Shown here: one piece after another, positions 43,853 through 51,506 of the stretch
Layout: each line of letters begins with the position of its first letter
How positions within the stretch are numbered: the first letter of the stretch is position 1
Assembly (NCBI RefSeq): GCF_004365355.1
Contig: NZ_SODP01000003.1
Span: forward strand, 496,001-560,000
Length of the DNA: 64,000 nt
Direction of reading: 5' to 3'
DNA from: Kribbella pratensis
Lineage (GTDB): Bacteria; Actinomycetota; Actinomycetes; Propionibacteriales; Kribbellaceae
Program-made: the position numbers and the translations under genes
Notes under the pieces: model-generated
What the model was told of the DNA's origin: nothing
The model's input: only the letters and a program-made list of their open reading frames with translations
Database searches by the model: none

Positions 43853-44902
43853 ATGCATGGTGAGTACAAGGTGCCTGGTGGGAAGCTCGTTGTGGCGGAT
43901 CTCGATGTGGTCGACGAACATGTCCGGACCGCTCAGATCTCCGGCGACTTCTTCCTCGAACCGGACGATGCGCTCGAGCGGATCAACGGCGCCTTGGCCG
44001 GCCTGCCGATCGCGTTGCCCGCGGCGCAGATCGCCGCGCGGGTGCGTGGCGTGTTGGGCGACGGCGTCGAGATGCTCGGGTTCTCCCCGGAGGCGGTCGC
44101 GGTCGCCGTACGGCGTGCATTGACCGGGGCAACCGGTTGGCGTGACCACCAGTGGGAGTTCGTGCACGATGTACCGCGGGAGCCCGCGTTGCAGATGGCG
44201 CTCGACGAAGTACTGACCGAGCAGGTCGGGTCCGGTGAACGTCCGCCGACGCTGCGTGTCTGGGAGTGGGCGTCGAACGCGGTGATCATCGGAAGCTTCC
44301 AGTCGCTGCGCAACGAGGTCGACCTGGACGGCGCGGCCCGGCACGACGTGACCGTCGTACGGCGGATCAGCGGCGGCGGCGCGATGTTCGTCGAGCCGGG
44401 GAACACGATCACGTACTCGCTCTACGTTCCGGAGTCGCTCGTCTCGGGGCTGTCGTTCATCGAGTCGTACGCGTTCCTCGACGACTGGGTCATTGGCGCG
44501 CTCAACGATCTCGGCATCGCGGCGACGTACCAGCCGATCAACGACATCACGTCACCCGCCGGAAAGATCGCAGGCGCCGCGCAGAAGCGGTTCGCGGGCG
44601 GCGCGGTGCTGCACCACGTGACGATGGCGTACGACATGGACGCCGGCAAGATGCTCGAGGTACTGCGGATCGGCCGGGAGAAGCTGTCCGACAAGGGGAC
44701 CACGAGCGCCAACAAGCGCGTAGACCCGCTGCGCAGCCAGACCGGTCTCGAGCGTGCGGAGGTGATCTCGCGGATGGTCGGGACGTTCCGGAACCGCTAC
44801 GGCCTGGACGGCGCGACGATCGACGACGCGACCGTCGAGCTCGCCCAGGAACGGGTTGCGGAGAAGTTCGGCACCGAGGAGTGGCTCACGCGGGTGCCGT
44901 GA
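43853..44902 (+). CDS. Lipoate-protein ligase family protein with N-terminal accessory domain
   Basis: Biotin/lipoate A/B ligase family, 349 residues. The first 85 residues contain HGEYKVPGGKLVV and SGDFFLEPDDALERI, which match the small accessory domain that in LplA lies at the C-terminus. The catalytic domain follows: RRISGGGAMFVEPGN (lipoyl-AMP site) and the conserved lysine K238 in PAGKIAGAAQKR. ATG 43853 is preferred; upstream TTG/GTG codons (43841-43847) add only four residues. The domain order is reversed relative to E. coli LplA. It could ligate lipoate to 2-oxoacid dehydrogenases or glycine cleavage H. Its end overlaps the PhzF gene by 17 bases. Confidence 0.85.
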   Translation: MHGEYKVPGGKLVVADLDVVDEHVRTAQISGDFFLEPDDALERINGALAGLPIALPAAQIAARVRGVLGDGVEMLGFSPEAVAVAVRRALTGATGWRDHQWEFVHDVPREPALQMALDEVLTEQVGSGERPPTLRVWEWASNAVIIGSFQSLRNEVDLDGAARHDVTVVRRISGGGAMFVEPGNTITYSLYVPESLVSGLSFIESYAFLDDWVIGALNDLGIAATYQPINDITSPAGKIAGAAQKRFAGGAVLHHVTMAYDMDAGKMLEVLRIGREKLSDKGTTSANKRVDPLRSQTGLERAEVISRMVGTFRNRYGLDGATIDDATVELAQERVAEKFGTEEWLTRVP

Positions 44903-45695
44903 TCGGCACGGCGTTGCCGCTGACCCGCACGCGGTTGTCATGATCTGACAGCTCGACCGTCATGAGGCTCGGCCGACCCAGGTCGTCGCCTTGGTGCAGC
45001 GTGATCGTGGGCTGACCGAGCCCCAGCTCGCGCAGGTAGGCGCCGAACGCGGCCGCGGCCGCACCGGTCGCCGGATCCTCGACGACCCCACCGACCGGGA
45101 ACGGATCCCGCACGTGGAACGTGGTCGGCGACTCCCGCCACACGAGCTGCAGCGTGGTCAGGTCGCGCTCGAGCATGTACGCCAGCAGGCGATCGAAGTC
45201 GTAGTCCAGATCGGCAAGTTGTTGCCGGGTCGCCGTACTCAGCACGAGATGCCGCGCTCCGGCGTACGCGATCCTGGCCGGCAGGTCCGGGTCGAGGTCC
45301 GTCGCCTTCCAGCGCAGGATGTCGAGGACATCGGTCAGGTCCCCGGCCGGCTCGACGGACGGCTCGACGCTGGTGAGCGTCGCGCGCAGGCCGTCGTCCA
45401 CCGTCACCGGCACCAGCCCGGCCTGGGTCGAGAACACGAACTCGCCCGGCCCGTCCCGCTCCGCCAACGCGACCGCGGTCGCCACCGTCGCATGCCCGCA
45501 GAACGGCACCTCGGCCTTGGGCGAGAAGTACCGCACCGATCCGTCGACGACGAACGCAGTCTCGGAGTACCCGACCTCCGCGGCGATCGCCTGCATCGCC
45601 TGGTCGTCCAAACCCCGGGCGTCGAGCACCACCCCGGCCGGATTCCCACCGGCCGGATCGGAGGTGAATGCCGCGTAGCGAAGTACTGTCGTCAT
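44886..45695 (-). CDS. PhzF-family isomerase
   Basis: Two-domain PhzF-like isomerase/epimerase, 269 residues. Landmarks are GNPAGVVLDARGL, EVGYSETAFVV (the family Glu), PFCGHATVATA, and EDPATGAAAAAFGAYL near the C-terminus. No other phenazine gene is present, so it is a generic PhzF homologue of unknown substrate. It starts in a 4-base overlap with the upstream DHFR-family gene, the last unit of a three-gene minus-strand operon. Its 3' end overlaps the lipoate ligase gene by 17 bases. Confidence 0.9.
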   Translation of the reverse strand: MTTVLRYAAFTSDPAGGNPAGVVLDARGLDDQAMQAIAAEVGYSETAFVVDGSVRYFSPKAEVPFCGHATVATAVALAERDGPGEFVFSTQAGLVPVTVDDGLRATLTSVEPSVEPAGDLTDVLDILRWKATDLDPDLPARIAYAGARHLVLSTATRQQLADLDYDFDRLLAYMLERDLTTLQLVWRESPTTFHVRDPFPVGGVVEDPATGAAAAAFGAYLRELGLGQPTITLHQGDDLGRPSLMTVELSDHDNRVRVSGNAVPITAPA

Positions 45696-46321
45696 CGTCG
45701 AACGATCTCCACATGAGTTGCCCGCGGTGAGGTGATCGTGCTCGCGACCTTGTAGTTGCCTAGGGCATCGGTCACGTTGTCGAGCAGCCGCTCGCCGGCG
45801 CCGGCCAGGATCGGCACGACGACGACATGGAGGACATCGATCAGGCCGGCTCGCAGGTATTGCTGGACGGTCGTCGCGCCGCCTCCGATCACCACGTCCT
45901 TGCCGTCAGCCGCGGTAAGAGCCCGGTCCAGCACCTTCTCCACCGGTTCGTCGGTGAAATGGAACGTCGTGCCGCCCTCCATCGACAGGTCGGGACGCAG
46001 GTGGTGCGTGTGCACGAAGACGTCGTGGTGGTACGGCGGGTTGGGCCCCCACCACCCGGTCCACGACTCGTCCTCCCACGGACCGCGGAACGGCCCGAAC
46101 ATGTTGCGCCCCATGATCGTCGCGCCGGAGCCCTCGGGATACCGGCTCACCTGCTCCGCGTCGATCCCGCCCCGCCCGGCATCACGGTCCTCGAAGGCTG
46201 CGAACATCCAGTCGTGCAGCCCCTCCATCCGATCCCCGAACGGCGCATCCATCCGCTGCCCGAGCCCCGTGCTGTACCCGTCCAGAGTGATCGTAAAGTT
46301 CTCGACCCGCACCTTCGCCAT
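45692..46321 (-). CDS. Dihydrofolate reductase-family protein (RibD C-terminal fold)
   Basis: A 209-residue member of the DHFR/RibD_C superfamily, with VENFTITLDGYSTG at the N-terminus, GRNMFGPFRGPW in the middle, and VIGGGATTVQQYLRAGLID in the NADP-binding half. It lies in an operon with the hypothetical gene upstream (20-base gap) and PhzF downstream (ATGA overlap). It is a likely NADPH reductase; the substrate is unknown. Confidence 0.87.
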   Translation of the reverse strand: MAKVRVENFTITLDGYSTGLGQRMDAPFGDRMEGLHDWMFAAFEDRDAGRGGIDAEQVSRYPEGSGATIMGRNMFGPFRGPWEDESWTGWWGPNPPYHHDVFVHTHHLRPDLSMEGGTTFHFTDEPVEKVLDRALTAADGKDVVIGGGATTVQQYLRAGLIDVLHVVVVPILAGAGERLLDNVTDALGNYKVASTITSPRATHVEIVRR

Positions 46322-46341
46322 GACCAGATCCTCTCCCAGAA

Positions 46342-46701
46342 CTACCTCGTCCAGTCCAACTGAGGCTCCGGAATCGCCAAGCCGCGCCCGAATTCCTTCG
46401 CCTCCTCCCGCGCCCGGTCGTCTCCCCGCCGATACCGGAACACGCGCCCCGGAAACACCACGAAGATCTCCCGGTCGTCATGGAAGTCGGCGTACCAACC
46501 GGGACTGTCGAGCACTCGCGACAACACCTGGGCCAACTCCTCCCCGCGCTCCACTTCGAACTCCAGCAGAGACCACACCGACGGTTGATCGGCTGACGCA
46601 TTACCGACGACAGTCCGGCTGATCTTCCGCACCCCCAACTGGAGCCCGTCCAGCTCGGTCCCGACCTTCAGGCTCTCGAGAATCAACACTCCGTCGTACA
46701 T
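46342..46701 (-). CDS. Hypothetical protein (first gene of PhzF operon)
   Basis: A 119-residue soluble protein of unrecognised family. It has an N-terminal MYDGVLILESLKVGTEL, a central VERGEELAQVLSRVLDSPGW helix, and FHDDREIFVVFPGRVFRYRR followed by an acidic/basic helix. ATG 46701 is preferred over a TTG at 46731 that would start in the divergent gap. It precedes the DHFR-family gene by 20 bases, so it belongs to that operon. No catalytic motif is visible. Confidence 0.6.
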   Translation of the reverse strand: MYDGVLILESLKVGTELDGLQLGVRKISRTVVGNASADQPSVWSLLEFEVERGEELAQVLSRVLDSPGWYADFHDDREIFVVFPGRVFRYRRGDDRAREEAKEFGRGLAIPEPQLDWTR

Positions 46702-46739
46702 GACCGCGACCCTACGGACCGGCGCCGACAATTGCCGGT

Positions 46740-47123
46740 ATGGAGATCGGGTACGTCATTTTGTACGTCGGGGAGCTGGAGCGGTCCGTGGCGTTCTATC
46801 GGGATGTGGTGGGGTTCGCGTACAAGTTCACCGATGCGGGGTATGCGGAGTTCGACGCCGGGGGAGTGCGGTTCGCGTTGTACGAGCGGCGGCGTGCGGA
46901 GTGGCTGACCGGGCGTGGCGTGACGCCGGGCGCGGGTGGGGAAGTGGTGGTGATGGTTGACGGCGTGGACGCGTACGCCGAGCGGCTGGTCGCGGCCGGC
47001 GTGCAGGTGCTGAGCGGGCCGGCGGACCGTCCGTGGGGACATCGGACGGTCCATGTTGCCGACCCGGACGGTTTCGTCGTCGAGTTTGCGGAGGAGATCC
47101 CGCGGGCCCGTCAGCGACGGTAG
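46740..47123 (+). CDS. VOC-family protein (glyoxalase/bleomycin-resistance fold)
   Basis: A 127-residue vicinal oxygen chelate protein made of two beta-alpha-beta-beta-beta modules: IGYVILYVGELERSVAFYRD then VRFALYER, and VVVMVDGVDAYAERLVAAG then RTVHVADPDGFVVEFAEE. The conserved Glu of the second module is in VVEFAE. It may be a dioxygenase, glyoxalase or binding protein; context does not decide. It is divergent from the PhzF operon; its 3' end overlaps the DUF1707 gene by 13 bases. Confidence 0.88.
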   Translation: MEIGYVILYVGELERSVAFYRDVVGFAYKFTDAGYAEFDAGGVRFALYERRRAEWLTGRGVTPGAGGEVVVMVDGVDAYAERLVAAGVQVLSGPADRPWGHRTVHVADPDGFVVEFAEEIPRARQRR

Positions 47124-47716
47124 TTGTTGTGCCAGCGGCGCTTGGACATGCCGCTGATCAGGACGATCCAGAACACGCCCCACAGCAACCACGGCGCGGT
47201 CAGGGCGACCGAGCTGATCACCAGGCCGATCATCAGGAACGGCATCAGCATCAGCAACGGCGGCGGTGGACCGGGCCTGCGTCGCACGCCGGCCGGGCCG
47301 TGTTGCGCGACCTGCAGCTCCCGAGAGGTCGGCAGGTCGTCGAACAGCGGCTCGAGCTCGTCGTTGTACCGCGATCGTGTCGCCTGCTCGCTGCGTTCCT
47401 CGAACTCGGCCTGCGTCAGCCGCCCGGCGACGAAGTGATCACTGAGCAACGACACGGCCTGATCCCGCTCGGCGTCGCCGATCCGCACCCGCTTCGCAGG
47501 TACGTCGTTGTGGCGCCGAGCGTCCTGCGGCTCGTCGAATCCGATCTCGCGCCAGTCGCCGACCCAACCGCGACCGCCCCAGCCGTTCTGCTGCCAGTCC
47601 CCCGGGCCGTTCCAGCCCGATCCGTTCCAGCCAGGCCCGTTCCAGCCCTGCCATTCGCGCCCGCGGCGGGCGCCGGGACCGCCCCGATGGGATCGGCCCC
47701 GGTCCGCCGATGTCAT
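47111..47716 (-). CDS. DUF1707-domain membrane protein with Trp/Gly repeats
   Basis: A 201-residue protein. The N-terminal 50 residues are low complexity with GWNGPGWNGSGWNGPG repeats. The DUF1707 (SHOCT-like) domain is RIGDAERDQAVSLLSDHFVA and GRLTQAEFEERSEQA. One to two C-terminal transmembrane segments (LLMLMPFLMIGLVISSVALT and WLLWGVFWIVLIS) anchor it. It overlaps the PadR gene by 4 bases and is co-transcribed with it; this pairing is common in actinomycetes. The function of the family is unknown. Confidence 0.88.
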   Translation of the reverse strand: MTSADRGRSHRGGPGARRGREWQGWNGPGWNGSGWNGPGDWQQNGWGGRGWVGDWREIGFDEPQDARRHNDVPAKRVRIGDAERDQAVSLLSDHFVAGRLTQAEFEERSEQATRSRYNDELEPLFDDLPTSRELQVAQHGPAGVRRRPGPPPPLLMLMPFLMIGLVISSVALTAPWLLWGVFWIVLISGMSKRRWHNNYRR

Positions 47717-48408
47717 GCCCGTTCCTGCTCGTTGTTCTCGGGGCTGTCGTCGTCCTCGGCGAGGATGCCGTACAGCCTGCGGCGCAGGTCACCGACCGCC
47801 TCGCGGGCCTTCGCCTGCTGTTCCGGCGTACCGCTGGCCATGATCTGCCACATCGCGCTCGCGACCTGCCCGAGCACCGGCTTGAAACCGTTCTCGTCGT
47901 CGGCGGGAGCGCTCATCGCCTCCCACGGCGCGGACACCTCGTCCTGGTGCGTGGCGACGTACGCACGACCCTCGTCGGTGAGCTGGAACGTCCGCCGGCC
48001 GACCTCGGCGTCCGCCGTCACCAGGCCCTCGTCCTCGAGCTGCTGCAGCGTCGGGTAGATCGAGCCGGGGCTCGGCTTCCACACGCCGCCGCTGCGCTCG
48101 GCGATCTCCTGGATGATCTGGTAGCCGTTCATCGGCTGCTCGGCCAGTACGGCGAGGATCGCCGCCCGAACGTCACCCCTGCGGGCCTTCGGACCGCGCC
48201 ACCGCGGCGGCGGACCCCACGGCGGACCGAACATCTGCCCGCCGCCGAACATCCCCCACTGCGGCCCGAAGCGCTGCTCGTGCCCCCGGTGCCCGCGTCG
48301 TGCGCCGGTCATCGCCGCGCGCAACTCCTCAACAATGTCGTCGAAGTTCGAACAATGCCGCGCGAACTGCTGCCAAGGCCAGCCCGCGGCGAACGCCGAT
48401 CCGGTCAT
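47713..48408 (-). CDS. PadR-family transcriptional regulator
   Basis: A 231-residue regulator whose PadR winged helix (about residues 75-155) includes RAAILAVLAEQPMNGYQIIQ and SGGVWKPSPGSIYPTLQQLE. It has an unusual Trp/Gly/Pro-rich N-terminal extension of about 70 residues (RHCSN, FGPQWGMFGGGQMFGPPW) and a C-terminal dimer helix. ATG 48408 is given; a GTG at 48417 is also possible. A near-perfect 37-bp dyad lies directly upstream, so it probably represses itself and the DUF1707 partner. Confidence 0.9.
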   Translation of the reverse strand: MTGSAFAAGWPWQQFARHCSNFDDIVEELRAAMTGARRGHRGHEQRFGPQWGMFGGGQMFGPPWGPPPRWRGPKARRGDVRAAILAVLAEQPMNGYQIIQEIAERSGGVWKPSPGSIYPTLQQLEDEGLVTADAEVGRRTFQLTDEGRAYVATHQDEVSAPWEAMSAPADDENGFKPVLGQVASAMWQIMASGTPEQQAKAREAVGDLRRRLYGILAEDDDSPENNEQERA

Positions 48409-48435
48409 CTCGACCACCCGTCCCTACGAAAGTGA

Positions 48436-48472
48436 TTGCGATAGTTCGACGATATATCGCGAACCATCGCAA
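48436..48472. promoter_or_regulatory. 37-bp dyad operator upstream of PadR-DUF1707 operon
   Basis: TTGCGAT-A-GTTCG (48436-48448) mirrors CGAAC-C-ATCGCAA (48460-48472) around a perfect 10-bp centre CGATATATCG (48450-48459); one extra base breaks exact symmetry. It is 28 bases from the PadR GTG/ATG region and is strikingly A/T-rich for this DNA, as promoters and PadR operators are. Confidence 0.7.
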
Positions 48473-48482
48473 CCCAAGGGAG

Positions 48483-49202
48483 TCAGGAGTTGAACTTCAG
48501 GTCCTGTACGGCGGCCGTGAGGATGACGGAATTGTCCTGGACGTTGACCCCGGTGACCTGGGCGCCGAACGGGAGTTTCGGGATCTCGATGCCGTCGGCC
48601 AGGCGGTTCTGCAGCGCGGTCCGGAGGACGGCCGGGATGCCGTCCGGCAGTTGGTCGACAGACAACGCCAGGCGGCCGTTGCTGATCTGCGGAGTGATCG
48701 GTACGTCAGCGCTGGATCCGCCCAGCGTCAGCTTGGCGTGCAGCTTGCCGTCGACCGCGACGACGCTCAGCCCTTGCAGCCCGGTGGCCGCGACGGCGAG
48801 CCTGCTCAACTCGCGCGGCGAGAACTGAAGTCGCAGGTCGGTCGCGTCGATGGTCACCGCACCGGACTGCTGCGTCAGCAGTGAGCGCGGCACATGCACG
48901 TTGTGCATATCGACCGTGAGCTTCTCACCCGGGATCCTGGACAGCTTCGGCTGTCCCATCGTCAGCGTGACCTTGGAGAAGTTCTCCTTGAACAGCTGCG
49001 GGAAGAACCCGAAGCCCCCGATCTTCACCGAGGTGTCGGCCGAGCGTACGTCGTACTTCGCGGCCTCCTTGGTGGCCATCGAGGCGAGCTGGTTCTGCGC
49101 GACCACCGCGGCGATCCGGTCCACTACGACCGCCAGCACCGCCAGCACGACCAGCGTGACGATGAGGCGGCGAAACCCGCGGCGTGGCCTGTTGGAGCTC
49201 AT
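48483..49202 (-). CDS. LmeA-like DUF2993 lipid-binding protein
   Basis: A 239-residue protein with a basic N-terminus, one transmembrane segment (about residues 14-31), and a DUF2993-type beta-rich exterior domain. Segments KIGGFGFFPQLFKENFSKVT and NRLADGIEIPKLPFGAQVT fit the family. LmeA in mycobacteria is involved in lipomannan elongation, by lipid binding; a similar envelope role is inferred. It starts in a 1-base TAATG overlap with the epimerase gene. Confidence 0.82.
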   Translation of the reverse strand: MSSNRPRRGFRRLIVTLVVLAVLAVVVDRIAAVVAQNQLASMATKEAAKYDVRSADTSVKIGGFGFFPQLFKENFSKVTLTMGQPKLSRIPGEKLTVDMHNVHVPRSLLTQQSGAVTIDATDLRLQFSPRELSRLAVAATGLQGLSVVAVDGKLHAKLTLGGSSADVPITPQISNGRLALSVDQLPDGIPAVLRTALQNRLADGIEIPKLPFGAQVTGVNVQDNSVILTAAVQDLKFNS

Positions 49203-50101
49203 TACTTGCCCTTCCCGATCATTTCCCGGAGTGCGTCGTCGGTCGCCGTCGGTTGGAGGCCGAAGGCAACAGTTGCGGCGGTGGAGTCGAGCACGAACGG
49301 CCGCTGCCACTGGTACTGCATCTCCACCATCTCCCGCGCGGACGGATCCACCAACCCGGCCAGCTTCAATATCCAGCCCGGCATCGCGGCCACCTTTGCC
49401 TTCGGTGCGCCTGCCATTAGGGCGGCGCGGTCGGCGAGGTGGCGGACCGACACCGGCCCCGGAGTCGGCGCGTGCCAGGCGCGTCCCCACGCGCTTTCGT
49501 CGCCCGCGACGGCGATCAAGGTCCGCGCGACGTCACCGACGTACGTCCAGCTGTGCGGCGCGTCCAGGTCGCCCGGCATCATCCCGCGCTTACCGGCGAT
49601 CACCTTCGGCAACACGGTCACACTGAACGGCGACACCGCGCCGGCGCCGAGGTAGTCCGACCCGCGCACCTCCGCAGTACGAATCCGCCCGGCGTGATGC
49701 GCTTCGAGCGCATCGGTCCAGAGCTTCGTCCGCACTCGCCCCTTCACGGTGTTGGGCAGCAACGGCAGATCCTCCGTCATCGGCCGGTCGACAGCGCCGT
49801 ACCCGTAGAGGTTCCCGGTCGTCACGAGCACCGCACCTGACGCTTCCGCCGCTCCGATCAACGCCGCACCCAGCGGCGGCCACTGCGAAGTCCACTTGTC
49901 GTACGCCGGCCCCGCACACGAGTAGATCGCCGTCGCTCCGTCGACGTACTTCGTCAGCTCCGTACTGGCATCGGCAGCGATCCGCTCGACGCCGTCCGGC
50001 CCGCTCCCGGACCGGGTGATCACCCGAACCCGTTCCCCTTGCTCGACCAGTAGCCGGGCTACGACACTCCCGACGGCACCCGCACCGACAACGACCTGCA
50101 C
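49202..50101 (-). CDS. NAD-dependent epimerase/dehydratase
   Basis: Extended SDR-like protein, 299 residues, with nucleotide motif VVVGAGAVGSVVARLLV directly at the N-terminus. TTGNLYGYG and RGSDYLGAGAVSPF are also present. GTG 50101 is chosen: AAAGGGAA lies 6 bases upstream and the protein then begins with beta1 of the Rossmann fold. An ATG at 50143 would add 14 residues. The YxxxK pair is not evident, so catalysis is uncertain. It is coupled (TAATG) to the LmeA-like gene. Confidence 0.86.
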   Translation of the reverse strand: MQVVVGAGAVGSVVARLLVEQGERVRVITRSGSGPDGVERIAADASTELTKYVDGATAIYSCAGPAYDKWTSQWPPLGAALIGAAEASGAVLVTTGNLYGYGAVDRPMTEDLPLLPNTVKGRVRTKLWTDALEAHHAGRIRTAEVRGSDYLGAGAVSPFSVTVLPKVIAGKRGMMPGDLDAPHSWTYVGDVARTLIAVAGDESAWGRAWHAPTPGPVSVRHLADRAALMAGAPKAKVAAMPGWILKLAGLVDPSAREMVEMQYQWQRPFVLDSTAATVAFGLQPTATDDALREMIGKGK

Positions 50102-50186
50102 CCGATTCCCTTTCGTCAGGACCGCCCTCACAGTACAGATCATCGAGTTGGCCTTGATTCCGGACTCGATGGGGTACTGGTTGACC

Positions 50187-50894
50187 ATGGCGATGCGGCG
50201 GACGGGCGTGACGGCGGTCGTCCGGGCGCGGGGTTGGCGGTTGATCCGTGGTGTCCTGGCGATGCTGGCGTTCGCGCTGCCTGTGGTGCTCCTGGGATTG
50301 GCGGTGCGACAGCAGTTCGATCCGTTGATCAGAGCCGACGACGCTGCCAGCCGGGCGGCCACCGGGTTCAGCGTTCGGCATGGGCTGCTGCCGGCGCTGA
50401 CCGTGATCCAGCTCGTCAGCCAGCCGATCTTCGTGTACCTCGTGGCGACCGCGGTGGCGGCCTGGGTGTGGACGTCCAAGAAGCTCACGGGGCGGGCGTT
50501 GTGGGCGTTCGTGACGATGATGGTCGGCTGGGGGATCGGCGGCCTTTCCAAGCCGATCACGCAGCGCGCCCGGCCGGTCGTCGATGGTCCGGTGCCGCAT
50601 GCCGAGGGCTATTCGTTTCCCTCCGGTCATGCTCTGAACATCACCTTGGCGGCCGGCGTCCTGGTCTTCCTGCTCTGGCCGCTGCTGTCCGCCGCCCAGC
50701 GCCGCGGCGCCGTCGTACTCGCGATCGTCGTGCCGGTGATCGTCGGCCTGGACAGGCTCTTCATCGGCGCGCACTTCCCGTCCGACATCCTTGCCGGGTA
50801 CATCCTCGGTCTAGGCATTATGTTCTCCTCATGGATCGGGTTCATCGGCAAGACGGCGTCCACCTCCTCACCCGGGCCGTCGCACCCGGCGTAG
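50187..50894 (+). CDS. PAP2-family membrane phosphatase, copy 1
   Basis: Type 2 phosphatidic acid phosphatase-like membrane protein of 235 residues with about six hydrophobic segments. Motif C1 is KPITQRARP (KxxxxxxRP), C2 is PSGH (SFPSGHALN), and C3 is LDRLFIGAHFPSDILAGY (R-x5-H-x3-D). An ATG at 50169 is an alternative start; neither has a strong ribosome site. Its 3' end overlaps the second PAP2 gene by 64 bases. The substrate is probably a prenyl or lipid phosphate, exposed outside. Confidence 0.87.
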   Translation: MAMRRTGVTAVVRARGWRLIRGVLAMLAFALPVVLLGLAVRQQFDPLIRADDAASRAATGFSVRHGLLPALTVIQLVSQPIFVYLVATAVAAWVWTSKKLTGRALWAFVTMMVGWGIGGLSKPITQRARPVVDGPVPHAEGYSFPSGHALNITLAAGVLVFLLWPLLSAAQRRGAVVLAIVVPVIVGLDRLFIGAHFPSDILAGYILGLGIMFSSWIGFIGKTASTSSPGPSHPA

Positions 50895-51502
50895 CGCTCG
50901 GTGGACTCATCATCGGCATCGGGCTGGCGCTGAAGGGACCACTCGACGGGATCTCCCACAGCGAAGAGGCGGTCAACAGGGGCCTTGCCGCCGACCGGAG
51001 CGGAACCTGGAACACGATCACCGCAGTGTGGTCGCAGATCGGCAACACCGCGGGCGTGATCGCGGTGTGCATCGTCGTGTCGTCCCTGCTGTTGTGGCGG
51101 ACCCGGAACCTGCGCCTCGCACTCGTCGCACCGGTAGCGATCGCCCTGCAGGGCCTGATCTTCGTCATCTCGGCCAAGGTCGTCGACCGCGACCGCCCGC
51201 AGGTGGACAGGCTCGACCCGTCACCACCGACCGCGAGCTACCCCAGCGGCCACGTCGGCGCGTCGACCGGCCTGTACTTCGCGTTCGCCCTCCTCGCGCT
51301 GGGCATCGAAAACCAGTGGTTGCGCTGGACGACGGTGGTTCTCTGCCTCGCGATGCCATCGATGGTGGCGTTCTCACGGGTGTACCGCGGCATGCACCAC
51401 CTCACCGACGTCGGCGCCGGAGCCCTCAACGGCGCCATCTGCGCCCTCCTCGCCTACGGCTGGTACCGCACCTGCACCCGAAGCCGCACCTCACGCCGAT
51501 AA
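50831..51502 (+). CDS. PAP2-family membrane phosphatase, copy 2
   Basis: Second PAP2 phosphatase, 223 residues, with C1 KVVDRDRPQVDRL, C2 YPSGHVGAS, and C3 SRVYRGMHHLTDV. ATG 50831 overlaps copy 1 by 64 bases in another frame. The start could instead be a later GTG inside the overlap, but hydrophobic coding starts near residue 19. The tandem may form a heterodimer or act on two lipid phosphates. Its stop is 5 bases from the convergent ClC gene. Confidence 0.85.
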   Translation: MDRVHRQDGVHLLTRAVAPGVALGGLIIGIGLALKGPLDGISHSEEAVNRGLAADRSGTWNTITAVWSQIGNTAGVIAVCIVVSSLLLWRTRNLRLALVAPVAIALQGLIFVISAKVVDRDRPQVDRLDPSPPTASYPSGHVGASTGLYFAFALLALGIENQWLRWTTVVLCLAMPSMVAFSRVYRGMHHLTDVGAGALNGAICALLAYGWYRTCTRSRTSRR

Positions 51503-51506
51503 CGGG

